A program made the position numbers and the translations under genes. The notes beneath the pieces were generated by a model that made no database searches, was not told where the DNA came from, and worked only from the letters and a program-made list of their open reading frames with translations. This document shows, piece by piece, positions 1 to 6,279 of a stretch of DNA of 7,067 nt (positions are counted from its first letter, which is position 1; the number at the start of each line of letters is the position of its first letter). Source of the DNA: Lachnospiraceae bacterium UBA1748 (GTDB taxonomy: Bacteria > Bacillota > Clostridia > Lachnospirales > Lachnospiraceae); assembly GCA_002314855.1 (NCBI GenBank), contig DCHQ01000067.1:1-7067 (forward strand), written 5' to 3'.

Positions 1-1154
1 GCAGACTTCTTATCATCTGAAATCTTCTTGAACTCCTTCATACCATTTTCAAGAGTAGCCTCGAAACGTACTATCTCCTTCTTAAGCTCATTTAAGATGA
101 ACTCCCTGTTCTTTGTAAGAAGTGGATAGCTGTCTGAATATGTATCATCAATATAGATACTTGCTACATTAAGCATATCTTCTAATGAAAGATTGAGTGC
201 ACGACCATGTCTAACCGCACGTCTAAGAAGTCTTCTAAGAACATATCCTGGACCACCATTAGAAGGAAGAAGCTTAGCCTCATCACCGATAAGCATAACA
301 CCTGTACGAAGGTGATCTGCGATGATTCTCATAGACTTTGTATTCTTCTCGTCTGCACCATATTTAACACCAGACTTCTCTTCAATACGAGCAATTACAC
401 CTGAGAAAAGGTCTGTTTTATATACATCATCAACACCATTAAGGAAAGCAAGATTTCTCTCAAGTCCCCATCCAGTATCTACGTTCTTCTTAGCAAGTGG
501 AAGAAGCGAACCATCCATCTGCTTGTCGTACTGCATAAATACATCGTTACCAACCTCTGTATACTTACCACAGTGACAGCCTGGTCTACAGTTAGGACCA
601 CATGGTTCCTGGTCTGATACGAAGAACATCTCTGAGTCTGGACCACATGGACCATACTCAAGTCCCCACCAGTTATCTTCTGCTGGAAGGAAGAATACGT
701 TTTCTGGCTTGAATCCTGACTCTATTCTGTACTGAGCACCTTCCTCATCTCTTGGTGCGTTCTCATCACCTTCAAATACTGTGGCTGCAAGGTGATCTCT
801 GTCAAATCCAAATACCTCAGTAAGAAGCTCATAGCTCCACTGACATCTTTCCTTCTTAAAGTAATCACCAAGGCTCCATGAACCCATCATTTCAAAGAAT
901 GTAAGGTGACTCTTGTCACCTACACCATCTATATCATTAGTACGTACGCACCCCTGTACGTTGCAAAGTCTTGTTCCAAGAGGATGCTTCTTACCAAGAA
1001 GATAAGGCATGATTGGCTGCATACCCGCTACGTTAAACATAGCACCTGTAGAACCGTCAGATACAAGTGATACTGCACCTACATCTACGTGACCTCTCTT
1101 AATATAAAACTCTTTCCATGCGTTTCTTAATTCTTTTGATGTGAAATTTTTCAT
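1..1154 (-). CDS. alaS: Alanine--tRNA ligase, N-terminal part (atypical compact form), truncated by window edge
   Basis: Class II synthetase that charges tRNA-Ala with alanine in the cytoplasm. The visible 384 codons hold the catalytic core. Residues 70-100 carry the motif 2 region (R71-TNDID, then H83-LTFFEMMGSWSLGDYF). Residues 168-176 read YGPCGPDSE, followed by a cysteine cluster (C185, C189, C193, C195). VDTGWGLER (225-233) is motif 3-like, and the tRNA-recognition helices with GGPGYVLRRLLRRAVRHGR lie at 300-318. The start is ATG at 1154, with GGGAG at 1162-1166 seven bases upstream. It differs from the usual bacterial AlaRS: the segment before the catalytic HxTFFEM motif is shorter, it has GPDSE where GPC(S/T)E is usual, the Cys cluster is extra, and motif 3 has Trp where Met is usual. 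This resembles the short AlaRS type I associate with candidate-phylum bacteria and archaea-like forms. The editing and C-terminal domains lie outside the window. The family is certain; the subtype is my judgement. Confidence 0.95.
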   Translation of the reverse strand, partial: MKNFTSKELRNAWKEFYIKRGHVDVGAVSLVSDGSTGAMFNVAGMQPIMPYLLGKKHPLGTRLCNVQGCVRTNDIDGVGDKSHLTFFEMMGSWSLGDYFKKERCQWSYELLTEVFGFDRDHLAATVFEGDENAPRDEEGAQYRIESGFKPENVFFLPAEDNWWGLEYGPCGPDSEMFFVSDQEPCGPNCRPGCHCGKYTEVGNDVFMQYDKQMDGSLLPLAKKNVDTGWGLERNLAFLNGVDDVYKTDLFSGVIARIEEKSGVKYGADEKNTKSMRIIADHLRTGVMLIGDEAKLLPSNGGPGYVLRRLLRRAVRHGRALNLSLEDMLNVASIYIDDTYSDSYPLLTKNREFILNELKKEIVRFEATLENGMKEFKKISDDKKS

Positions 1155-1161
1155 CGATGTT

Positions 1162-1166
1162 CTCCC
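1162..1166 (-). promoter_or_regulatory. Ribosome binding site of alaS
   Basis: GGGAG on the minus strand, seven bases before the ATG at 1154. It fixes the alaS start and lies two bases downstream of a perfect palindrome (1169-1185). Confidence 0.75.
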
Positions 1167-1168
1167 AC

Positions 1169-1185
1169 TAAATGAACTTCATTTA
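1169..1185. repeat. Perfect 17-bp palindrome just upstream of the alaS ribosome site
   Basis: TAAATGAA, one central base, then TTCATTTA: an exact 8-1-8 inverted repeat. In the alaS mRNA it could form a 7-bp stem with a 3-nt loop ending two bases before the Shine-Dalgarno sequence. As DNA it has the form of a dimeric operator. Its function is not known; the exact symmetry and position are what is seen. Confidence 0.5.
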
Positions 1186-1192
1186 ACATTAA

Positions 1193-1218
1193 TTAATTCG
1201 GTCTGTCAGACCAATTAA
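1193..1218. repeat. Inverted repeat between the tRNA-Thr 3' end and alaS
   Basis: TTAATT, one unpaired base, GGTCT, loop GTC, AGACC, AATTAA: a near-perfect 11-bp stem with one bulge. It starts one base beyond the tRNA discriminator base. On the minus strand no real U-run follows, so it is a poor intrinsic terminator. It could be a 3' processing signal for the tRNA, a weak terminator or attenuator before alaS, or an operator. Confidence 0.5.
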
Positions 1219-1291
1219 AGCTGAAAATGGGATTCGAACCCACGACCCCTTCATTACGAGTGAAGTGCTCTACCGACTGAGCTATTTCAGC
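1219..1291 (-). tRNA. trnT: tRNA-Thr(CGT)
   Basis: A full 73-base cloverleaf on the minus strand. The acceptor stem GCTGAAA/TTTCAGC pairs perfectly. The D arm is GCTC/GAGC and the anticodon stem CTTCA/TGAAG carries loop CTCGTAA, giving anticodon CGT, which reads ACG threonine codons. The variable loop is GGGTC, and the T arm GTGGG/CCCAT with TTCGAAT contains one G-U pair. The discriminator base is U (position 1219). CCA is not encoded and must be added after transcription. The gene lies 64 bp upstream of alaS in the same direction, so the two may share a transcript. Confidence 0.95.
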
Positions 1292-1300
1292 ATAAACAAT

Positions 1301-1335
1301 GCCCTGTAAACCTAATAATTATACATTTACAGGGC
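1301..1335. terminator. Perfect 10-bp inverted repeat, probable terminator downstream of the MscS-family gene
   Basis: GCCCTGTAAA and TTTACAGGGC are exact inverse complements with a 15-base loop. The repeat lies about 57 bp beyond the stop codon of the channel gene, where a terminator for the DUF1015-GlgB-MscS operon is expected. On the minus strand the following tract is ATTGTTTAT, a weak U-run. The plus strand has the better TTTATTT tail, but no plus-strand gene lies before it. The repeat also brackets the tRNA promoter -10, so an operator role is possible. Confidence 0.55.
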
Positions 1336-1346
1336 TTTATTTGCAA
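1318..1346 (-). promoter_or_regulatory. Promoter of the tRNA-Thr (and possibly alaS) transcript
   Basis: The minus strand has TTGCAA (1341-1346, 4/6 match to the -35 consensus), a 17-bp spacer and a perfect -10 TATAAT (1318-1323). Transcription would start near 1310, about 20 bases before the tRNA. The -10 lies in the loop of the inverted repeat 1301-1335, so one arm of the repeat falls in the spacer and the other covers the likely start site. Confidence 0.7.
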
Positions 1347-1391
1347 GTTTTAACTATTTTAAGACAACTTACAATTATTATTTAATAATCA

Positions 1392-2384
1392 TCATTTTTC
1401 TGCAAAAGTATGAACATCCAACTGATTGTAAGGTATTTCTATGCCATTTTCATCAAATGCATACTTAACCTCCTCAAGAATTGCCCATCTTGATGCAAAG
1501 TAGTCATCATTTTTAACATAATATCTAAAGGATATATTAACACTTGAACTTGCAAGCTCGCTAACATATACATCAACTACACCATCTGGTATTGCATATT
1601 TATCATCCTTGATACACTGCTCTATAACAGCCTTGGCCTTTCTAATATCAGCCTTATATGAAATACCTACTGTAAGACATACTCTTCTGTTAGGTGATAA
1701 ATGAAGGTTTGTTAATGAACTGTTAGCAAGATCACCATTAGGTAAAATGACAATTCTGTCATCTACTGTTCTAAGCTTTGTATAGAAAAGCTTAATCTCA
1801 AGGACTGTACCCTCGTTCTTATTCTTATCCTCTATAATATAATCTCCAACCTTGAATGGCTTTAATAAAAGTAATAATACACCACCAGTAAAGTTAGACA
1901 GTGAACCCTGAAGCGCAAGGGCAAATGCAACACCGGCAGAACCGATTACTGTAATAAGCGATGCTGTCTCAATACCAAAATAAGACATAAAGCCTGCAAT
2001 TAATAAAAGATAAAGAATAACCTTAAGTAATGAATCAAGGAATTGAATAACTCCTGCTTCAGCTCCACCCTTTATTAAACTTCTCTTAACAATCTTTCTA
2101 ACAAGTTTAATTATCTTTGTTGCAATGAAGAAAATAATCAAAGCAATAATAAACTTAAAAGCAAATCTTGCAAGCTTATCAGGCAATTCAGCCAACATCT
2201 GTCCTATAACATTAAGTTCCTGCTTAAGATCCTCGGCATTCTCAACCTGTCCAAGCTGCTCGAGTACATTACCACTTACTGTATTCTCGCTTACTGTATC
2301 AACGCTCACTGTTTCACCATCAGGAGCTACTTCAGTTAATAACGTTCCTATCTTACATACAATATTATTTATCAATGGTATCAT
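1392..2384 (-). CDS. MscS-family mechanosensitive ion channel
   Basis: Small-conductance mechanosensitive channel homologue, 330 residues, an integral membrane protein expected to open under membrane tension during hypo-osmotic shock. TM1 is about residues 74-95, TM2 about 116-136, and the pore-lining TM3 about 140-175, with the Gly/Ala-rich run GSAGVAFALALQGSLSN (148-164) and KPFKVGDYI (175-183), the MscS hallmark. The cytoplasmic beta domain follows, with LPNGDL and then an alpha/beta C-terminus. The roughly 70 residues before TM1 are longer than in E. coli MscS (about 27) and contain a pentapeptide repeat, xTVSx, at about 24-38. The start ATG overlaps the stop of the GlgB-like gene (ATGA), with AAAGGA upstream as ribosome site, so translation is probably coupled. 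MscS paralogues are common, so I give no gene symbol. Confidence 0.93.
   Translation of the reverse strand: MIPLINNIVCKIGTLLTEVAPDGETVSVDTVSENTVSGNVLEQLGQVENAEDLKQELNVIGQMLAELPDKLARFAFKFIIALIIFFIATKIIKLVRKIVKRSLIKGGAEAGVIQFLDSLLKVILYLLLIAGFMSYFGIETASLITVIGSAGVAFALALQGSLSNFTGGVLLLLLKPFKVGDYIIEDKNKNEGTVLEIKLFYTKLRTVDDRIVILPNGDLANSSLTNLHLSPNRRVCLTVGISYKADIRKAKAVIEQCIKDDKYAIPDGVVDVYVSELASSSVNISFRYYVKNDDYFASRWAILEEVKYAFDENGIEIPYNQLDVHTFAEK
2275..2319. repeat. Three imperfect 15-bp tandem repeats in the MscS-family gene
   Basis: Units at 2275-2289, 2290-2304 and 2305-2319 share the core CTTACTGTAT or a close variant. On the coding strand they encode ETVSV, DTVSE and NTVSG, a short Thr/Ser/Val repeat in the N-terminal segment before TM1, predicted to be extracytoplasmic. 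Because units are multiples of three, gain or loss would keep the frame. Confidence 0.6.
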
Positions 2385-4831
2385 CGTTTCTTAATTCCTT
2401 TTAATGTATTCTTTAAAGATTTTTTCTTAGGCGATGTCTCTTTCTTGGAAAACTCACTTCCCGCTTCTATCGCAGCCTCTGCCTCACGTATCTTACGCTC
2501 AAGTTCTTCACGTAGCGACGCTTTGATTCTTGCTTTTTCCTTAGCTAATGCCTCTCGTTTACGCTTCGCTTCAAGAATAGCAGCCTCACGTTCTTTCTTA
2601 ATACGCTCCATTTCTGTGAGTTCAGCCTCAGTATAGGCTTCATATGTGTATACGCTAAATGATAATGGCGCAAGCTTTAATATCACTGAATTATCAAAGC
2701 CATCACATTTCTCTTCCTTAGTTGCAGTGGTCTTGGTAGTCATCAGACCAGTTCCACCATATGACTTACTGTCAGAAGTAAATGCTATCTTATACTTACC
2801 CATCTTAGGAACGCCCATTTTATATTTTGCATATGACACATTAGCAAAATTAAGCACTACTAAAAGTTCGTTACCCTCACTATCTCTACGAATAAATGAA
2901 ATCACGTTCTCATTGGCACTATGATTGTTAATCCATTCAAAGCCCTTATCACTATAATCAAGCTCATATAATGACTTATTCTTATTACAGTAATTCATAA
3001 GTGCCTTAACATAATTGGCAAACTGCTTAGAAGATTCGTCAAGTGCCTCGCCTATACTGCTTACACCATCAAAGCTTTCTTTCCAAGCTTCATCCTGCCC
3101 CATGAACACCTGCTTATTACCAGGATGAGTCATAAGATATCCATAAAACGCACGTAGGTTAGCATATTTATCCTGCCAGTTTCCAGGCATTCTAGTAACT
3201 AGTCCGCCCTTACCGAAATCCACATCACTATGTGACAATGATAATATGTATTTCTCCTTGTACTGATAAAGAGTACTTACAATAATGTCATTATGCTTTC
3301 CTGCACGTTCTATTGGATCAGTCTCCATGTATGATATAACATCATTATTGAAGCCTTTGTTGATAACATAATCAAATCCAAGACACTTCTCTTTGTCAGC
3401 CTCACTCATATCGTCTGTCCATGAGACATAAGGCCATAACAGTGTATCATCGGCTATAGTAATAACACCTGTTCCAAGCTTATGTAATGATTTATTGAAT
3501 CGTTTAATAAAATTAATAGCCTCAAGATTCTCATTATCACCATACATATTAGGAATCCACTCGGTCCTATAGTAATCCAGATAAAGCATGGCAGCCATAT
3601 CCATCATCTTGATACCATCAAGATGTAATTTATTAACCCAGTATAATCCGGCAGATATAACCATCTGATCTACCATCTTGTTACCATACTGATATATCTT
3701 GGCGCCCGTCAAAGAATCAATTCCACGTCTTGGATCCTCATGCTCATAAAGACATGTTCCATCATAGTAGCCAATTCCTGACTCACTCTCTTCAAATGAA
3801 TTACACTGAAGTTCCATGATAACGCCAATTCCATTTGCATGCATTATATCTACAAAATAACAAATATCCTGATATGTACCAGTTGACTCATTAAGAGCGA
3901 AAAGGCTTGATGGTTTATATCCCAGCAAATCATTATGGCCGTACATTATTGGCATAATCTCCACATAGTTATAACCATACTCCTTAACATGAGTAAGAAC
4001 TTTATCAGTAATAGACTTATATGTTGCATCTTCTCCATATGCACTTACACATATTTCATAAATGTTCATTCTTCCATGAGCACCAGCTCTTGCATCAATC
4101 CATTTATGATCGGTCCATTTATAACTGATATCATCAGTTACAACCGAAGCATCACCTTCACCCTCTTCAGCCTTCTTGCTGTATGGGTCAATTCTATGAA
4201 GCTTCTCGCCGCCTTTAATAAGTATTTCATACTTATAGTTATTGCCCGATAACACCCCTGGAATAAATAAAGTAAATATACCAGACCTGTCATCACGAAT
4301 CATTTGATGGATTCTACCATCCCAATCATTGAAATCGCCTACAACGCTCACCCTGTAAGCATTAGGTGCCCACACCGAAAAAGCAGTACCTTTCACACCA
4401 TTAATAGTAGTGACATGTGCTCCCAGCTTATCACAGACATCTTTACAGCTTCCTGATAAAATCTTATCAATATCATCATCGCTAAGTACCTGATAATCGT
4501 CATATACTTCGCGGCATACCACAGGCTTTTTCTTATCATCATAGGTAACAACATATGAATAGTCATGTCTGTTTTTACCTTTGATAAGACCAGCAAAGTA
4601 ACCTGCTTCATCCTGCATTTCCATGGCTATTTCTTCAGTTTTTTCCTTAGAAACACCTTTCTTGCTATCTATACGAAGTGAAACGCTTTTTGCTCCTGGG
4701 AAAAATGCCTGAACAAGTGTGCTTAATCCTGCATTTGTAGCGCCAAGTAATCTTTCTGGATGAACAGCCTCTGCGTATACAATTTCTTCTATTCCTGCCC
4801 AGTCCATTAAGTTATATATCTTTTTATTCAT
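2381..4831 (-). CDS. GlgB-like protein (GH13 branching-enzyme fold) with a degenerate active site and coiled-coil tail
   Basis: 816 residues. The N1 domain spans about 10-115. A CBM48 glucan-binding module lies at about 136-230 (FSVWAPNAYRVSVVGDFNDW at 151-170). The GH13 barrel runs from NIYE (256-259) to about 650, followed by a C-terminal beta domain to about 732. The barrel keeps branching-enzyme landmarks: LYEHEDPRRG (361-370), MLYLDY (415-420), EWIPNMYGDNENLEAI (424-439) and MPGNWQDKYANLRAFYGY (548-565). The catalytic set is lost: the motif I Asp and His become E340 and S345, the nucleophile becomes M410 (K408 where Arg is expected), the acid/base Glu becomes D461, and the third Asp becomes S535. 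Residues 734-790 are a Glu/Lys/Arg/Ala-rich coiled coil and 795-816 a lysine-rich tail, both absent from ordinary GlgB. The start is 19 bp after the DUF1015 stop, with GGGGG five bases upstream. The reading frame is intact, so this is probably a non-catalytic glucan-binding protein rather than a pseudogene. Automatic annotation would likely call it 1,4-alpha-glucan branching enzyme. Confidence 0.9.
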   Translation of the reverse strand: MNKKIYNLMDWAGIEEIVYAEAVHPERLLGATNAGLSTLVQAFFPGAKSVSLRIDSKKGVSKEKTEEIAMEMQDEAGYFAGLIKGKNRHDYSYVVTYDDKKKPVVCREVYDDYQVLSDDDIDKILSGSCKDVCDKLGAHVTTINGVKGTAFSVWAPNAYRVSVVGDFNDWDGRIHQMIRDDRSGIFTLFIPGVLSGNNYKYEILIKGGEKLHRIDPYSKKAEEGEGDASVVTDDISYKWTDHKWIDARAGAHGRMNIYEICVSAYGEDATYKSITDKVLTHVKEYGYNYVEIMPIMYGHNDLLGYKPSSLFALNESTGTYQDICYFVDIMHANGIGVIMELQCNSFEESESGIGYYDGTCLYEHEDPRRGIDSLTGAKIYQYGNKMVDQMVISAGLYWVNKLHLDGIKMMDMAAMLYLDYYRTEWIPNMYGDNENLEAINFIKRFNKSLHKLGTGVITIADDTLLWPYVSWTDDMSEADKEKCLGFDYVINKGFNNDVISYMETDPIERAGKHNDIIVSTLYQYKEKYILSLSHSDVDFGKGGLVTRMPGNWQDKYANLRAFYGYLMTHPGNKQVFMGQDEAWKESFDGVSSIGEALDESSKQFANYVKALMNYCNKNKSLYELDYSDKGFEWINNHSANENVISFIRRDSEGNELLVVLNFANVSYAKYKMGVPKMGKYKIAFTSDSKSYGGTGLMTTKTTATKEEKCDGFDNSVILKLAPLSFSVYTYEAYTEAELTEMERIKKEREAAILEAKRKREALAKEKARIKASLREELERKIREAEAAIEAGSEFSKKETSPKKKSLKNTLKGIKKR

Positions 4832-4836
4832 AGTTG

Positions 4837-4841
4837 CCCCC
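4837..4841 (-). promoter_or_regulatory. Unusual ribosome binding site of the GlgB-like gene
   Basis: The 19-bp gap after the DUF1015 gene has GGGGG five bases before the ATG at 4831, in place of an AGGAGG-type sequence. It can pair with the 16S anti-Shine-Dalgarno only through G-U wobble, so initiation may be weaker or depend on upstream translation. Confidence 0.5.
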
Positions 4842-4850
4842 GGTTAAGTA

Positions 4851-6092
4851 TTATTTTGAAATATCATGAATAAATATACCACTTCTAAGCTTTGGCTCGA
4901 ACCAAGTTGACTTAGGTGGCATAAGAAGCCCAGCATCAGCCACATTAAAGAGCTCATCTATTGAAGTTGGGCACATTGCGAACGCTATCTTACAATCAGT
5001 ATGTACACGGCGTTCCAGTTCCCCAAGACCTCTAATACCTCCTACGAAGTCTATTCTCTTATCAGTCTTAGGATCCTTAATGCCAAAAAGTTCATCAAGA
5101 ACATATTTCTGAAGAATCGCAACATCCAGACCTTCTACTGGATCCTCACTCTTAACTTCATCCTTCATAGTAAGCGGATACCACTTATCACCAATATACA
5201 TAGAGACCTCGCCTTTGTATCTAGGTCTAACTGGTGTATTAACTGGAGCACCAATCGTAAAGACATTGGCAAGCTTATCCATAAGCTCAGGCTCACTCAT
5301 TCCATTAAGATCCTTAATGACACGATTATAGTCCATAATCATAAGCTCTTCGTCAGGGAAAAGAACTGATAAGAAATAATTGAATTCCTCAGCTCCTGTG
5401 TAATTAGGATTCTCAGCTCTTCTCTTTAAACCAACCTTAACAGCTGAGGCACACCTATGATGACCATCAGCAATATATATTGAATCCATAGTGCTAAATA
5501 TATGATTAATAATCTTAATATCAGAATCATTATCAATAATCCATACTCTATGAGTAACATGATCTTCATTGGCAAAATCATAAATAGGATCATTCATCAT
5601 TGCACTGTTAACTATACCATTGATAATCTCATTAGATCTGTAAGCCAAAAAGATAGGACCTGTCTGAGCATTACAAGTATCAACATGATTAATTCTATCC
5701 TGCTCTTTATCAGCTCTGGTATTCTCATGCTTTTTAATAATGTTGTTACAATAATCATCTATAGACGCACAGCCAACAATACCTGTCTGGCTTCTGCCGT
5801 CCATTATTAACTCATATATATAATAACAAGGCTTATCATCCTGAATTAAGCTACCTTCACTTAGCCATTCTCTAAGCATGCTTGAAGCCTTTTCATATGC
5901 CTCTTTACTATACATATCAAAGTCCGGACCAAACTGTGTCTCTGGTCTATCAATTGCCAAAAAAGAATGAGGAGCGTTATCAACCACTTCTTTTGCTTCA
6001 GCTCGGTTATATACATCATATGGTAATGCAGGAATAATACGCTCATATTCTTTAGATGGACGTATAGCTCTGAATGGATTAATAATTGCCAT
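4851..6092 (-). CDS. DUF1015 family protein (possible free-serine kinase-like)
   Basis: 413 residues, full length, soluble, with no signal peptide or membrane segment. DUF1015 (COG4198) hallmarks in order: PFRAIRP near the N-terminus (6-12), PYDVYNR (24-30), KKHENTRADKEQDR (120-133), YIADGHHRCASA (206-217) and MPPKSTWFEPKL (391-402). The DGHHR element resembles the GxxR signature of ParB/sulfiredoxin-fold proteins, which include the free-serine kinases SerK and SbnI. serA lies nearby, and to my knowledge DUF1015 genes often accompany serA, so a role in serine or phosphoserine metabolism is plausible but inferred. It is the first gene of the operon with the GlgB-like and MscS genes. The start ATG at 6092 has a perfect GGAGG (6099-6103) six bases upstream. 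Family assignment is firm; function is not. Confidence 0.92.
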   Translation of the reverse strand: MAIINPFRAIRPSKEYERIIPALPYDVYNRAEAKEVVDNAPHSFLAIDRPETQFGPDFDMYSKEAYEKASSMLREWLSEGSLIQDDKPCYYIYELIMDGRSQTGIVGCASIDDYCNNIIKKHENTRADKEQDRINHVDTCNAQTGPIFLAYRSNEIINGIVNSAMMNDPIYDFANEDHVTHRVWIIDNDSDIKIINHIFSTMDSIYIADGHHRCASAVKVGLKRRAENPNYTGAEEFNYFLSVLFPDEELMIMDYNRVIKDLNGMSEPELMDKLANVFTIGAPVNTPVRPRYKGEVSMYIGDKWYPLTMKDEVKSEDPVEGLDVAILQKYVLDELFGIKDPKTDKRIDFVGGIRGLGELERRVHTDCKIAFAMCPTSIDELFNVADAGLLMPPKSTWFEPKLRSGIFIHDISK

Positions 6093-6130
6093 GTGTTACC
6101 TCCAAATATAAATCAAAAAATGTCCAATTA

Positions 6131-6159
6131 ATTTTATCAAAATATTGTGTCTTTCACAA
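6131..6159 (-). promoter_or_regulatory. Promoter of the DUF1015-GlgB-MscS operon
   Basis: The minus strand has TTGTGA (6154-6159, 4/6), a 17-bp spacer and TAAAAT (6131-6136, 5/6), preceded by TGA, which gives an extended -10 (TGnTAAAAT). Initiation would fall near 6124, leaving a leader of about 30 bases with GGAGG at its end. The -35 abuts the palindrome at 6159-6171. Confidence 0.65.
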
Positions 6160-6171
6160 GTTGACTCAACT
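6159..6171. promoter_or_regulatory. 13-bp palindrome next to the operon -35, possible operator
   Basis: AGTTGA, one central base, TCAACT: exact dyad symmetry, overlapping the upstream edge of the DUF1015 operon -35. It lies in the region between the divergent promoters, so a bound repressor or activator could affect either side. A second TTGACT at 6177-6182 repeats the half-site 16 bp away. No regulator is identified. Confidence 0.35.
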
Positions 6172-6212
6172 ATATTTTGACTTTATCTCGCCTCTTTTTC
6201 TATAGATAAAAC

Positions 6213-6241
6213 TTAACAAAATATACCATTCGTAGTACAAT
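6213..6241 (+). promoter_or_regulatory. Promoter of the small plus-strand gene
   Basis: TTAACA (6213-6218, 5/6), a 17-bp spacer, then TACAAT (6236-6241, 5/6): a near-consensus housekeeping promoter. The start site would be near 6248, about 30 bases before the preferred ATG at 6280. A weaker alternative, TTGACT 6177-6182 with TATAGA 6201-6206, has an 18-bp spacer. Confidence 0.7.
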
Positions 6242-6279
6242 ATCAAAAGATATTATATGAAGGGATGGTTCTTATTAAT

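Noticed and set aside
207..661. Open frames on both strands over the alaS region (207-404, 322-576, 479-661)
   Set aside because: They overlap a continuous, well-conserved AlaRS frame, lack ribosome sites and have unrealistic compositions.
1155..1300. T-box riboswitch upstream of alaS
   Set aside because: Only 64 bp separate alaS from the tRNA gene, too short for a T-box, and no T-box consensus or antiterminator is visible.
2125..2924. Plus-strand open frames at 2125-2394, 2445-2636 and 2646-2924
   Set aside because: Antisense shadows of the MscS and GlgB-like genes. The Ser/Ala/Arg-rich 2445-2636 frame is just the complement of the coiled-coil region.
3596..3619. Possible one-residue shift placing Asp411 as the GH13 nucleophile in the GlgB-like protein
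   Set aside because: The 16-residue block from DG to LDY has the same length as in active GlgB, so no gap is needed. The other catalytic positions are lost too, so a local frameshift or misalignment does not explain it.
3935..4611. Open frames at 3935-4252 (+) and 4393-4611 (-)
   Set aside because: They lie wholly inside the GlgB-like gene in other frames, with no start signals of their own.
5001..6046. Open frames at 5001-5369 (+), 5502-5810 (+) and 5861-6046 (-)
   Set aside because: Shadows of the DUF1015 gene; Ile/Asn-rich compositions typical of antisense AT-rich DNA.
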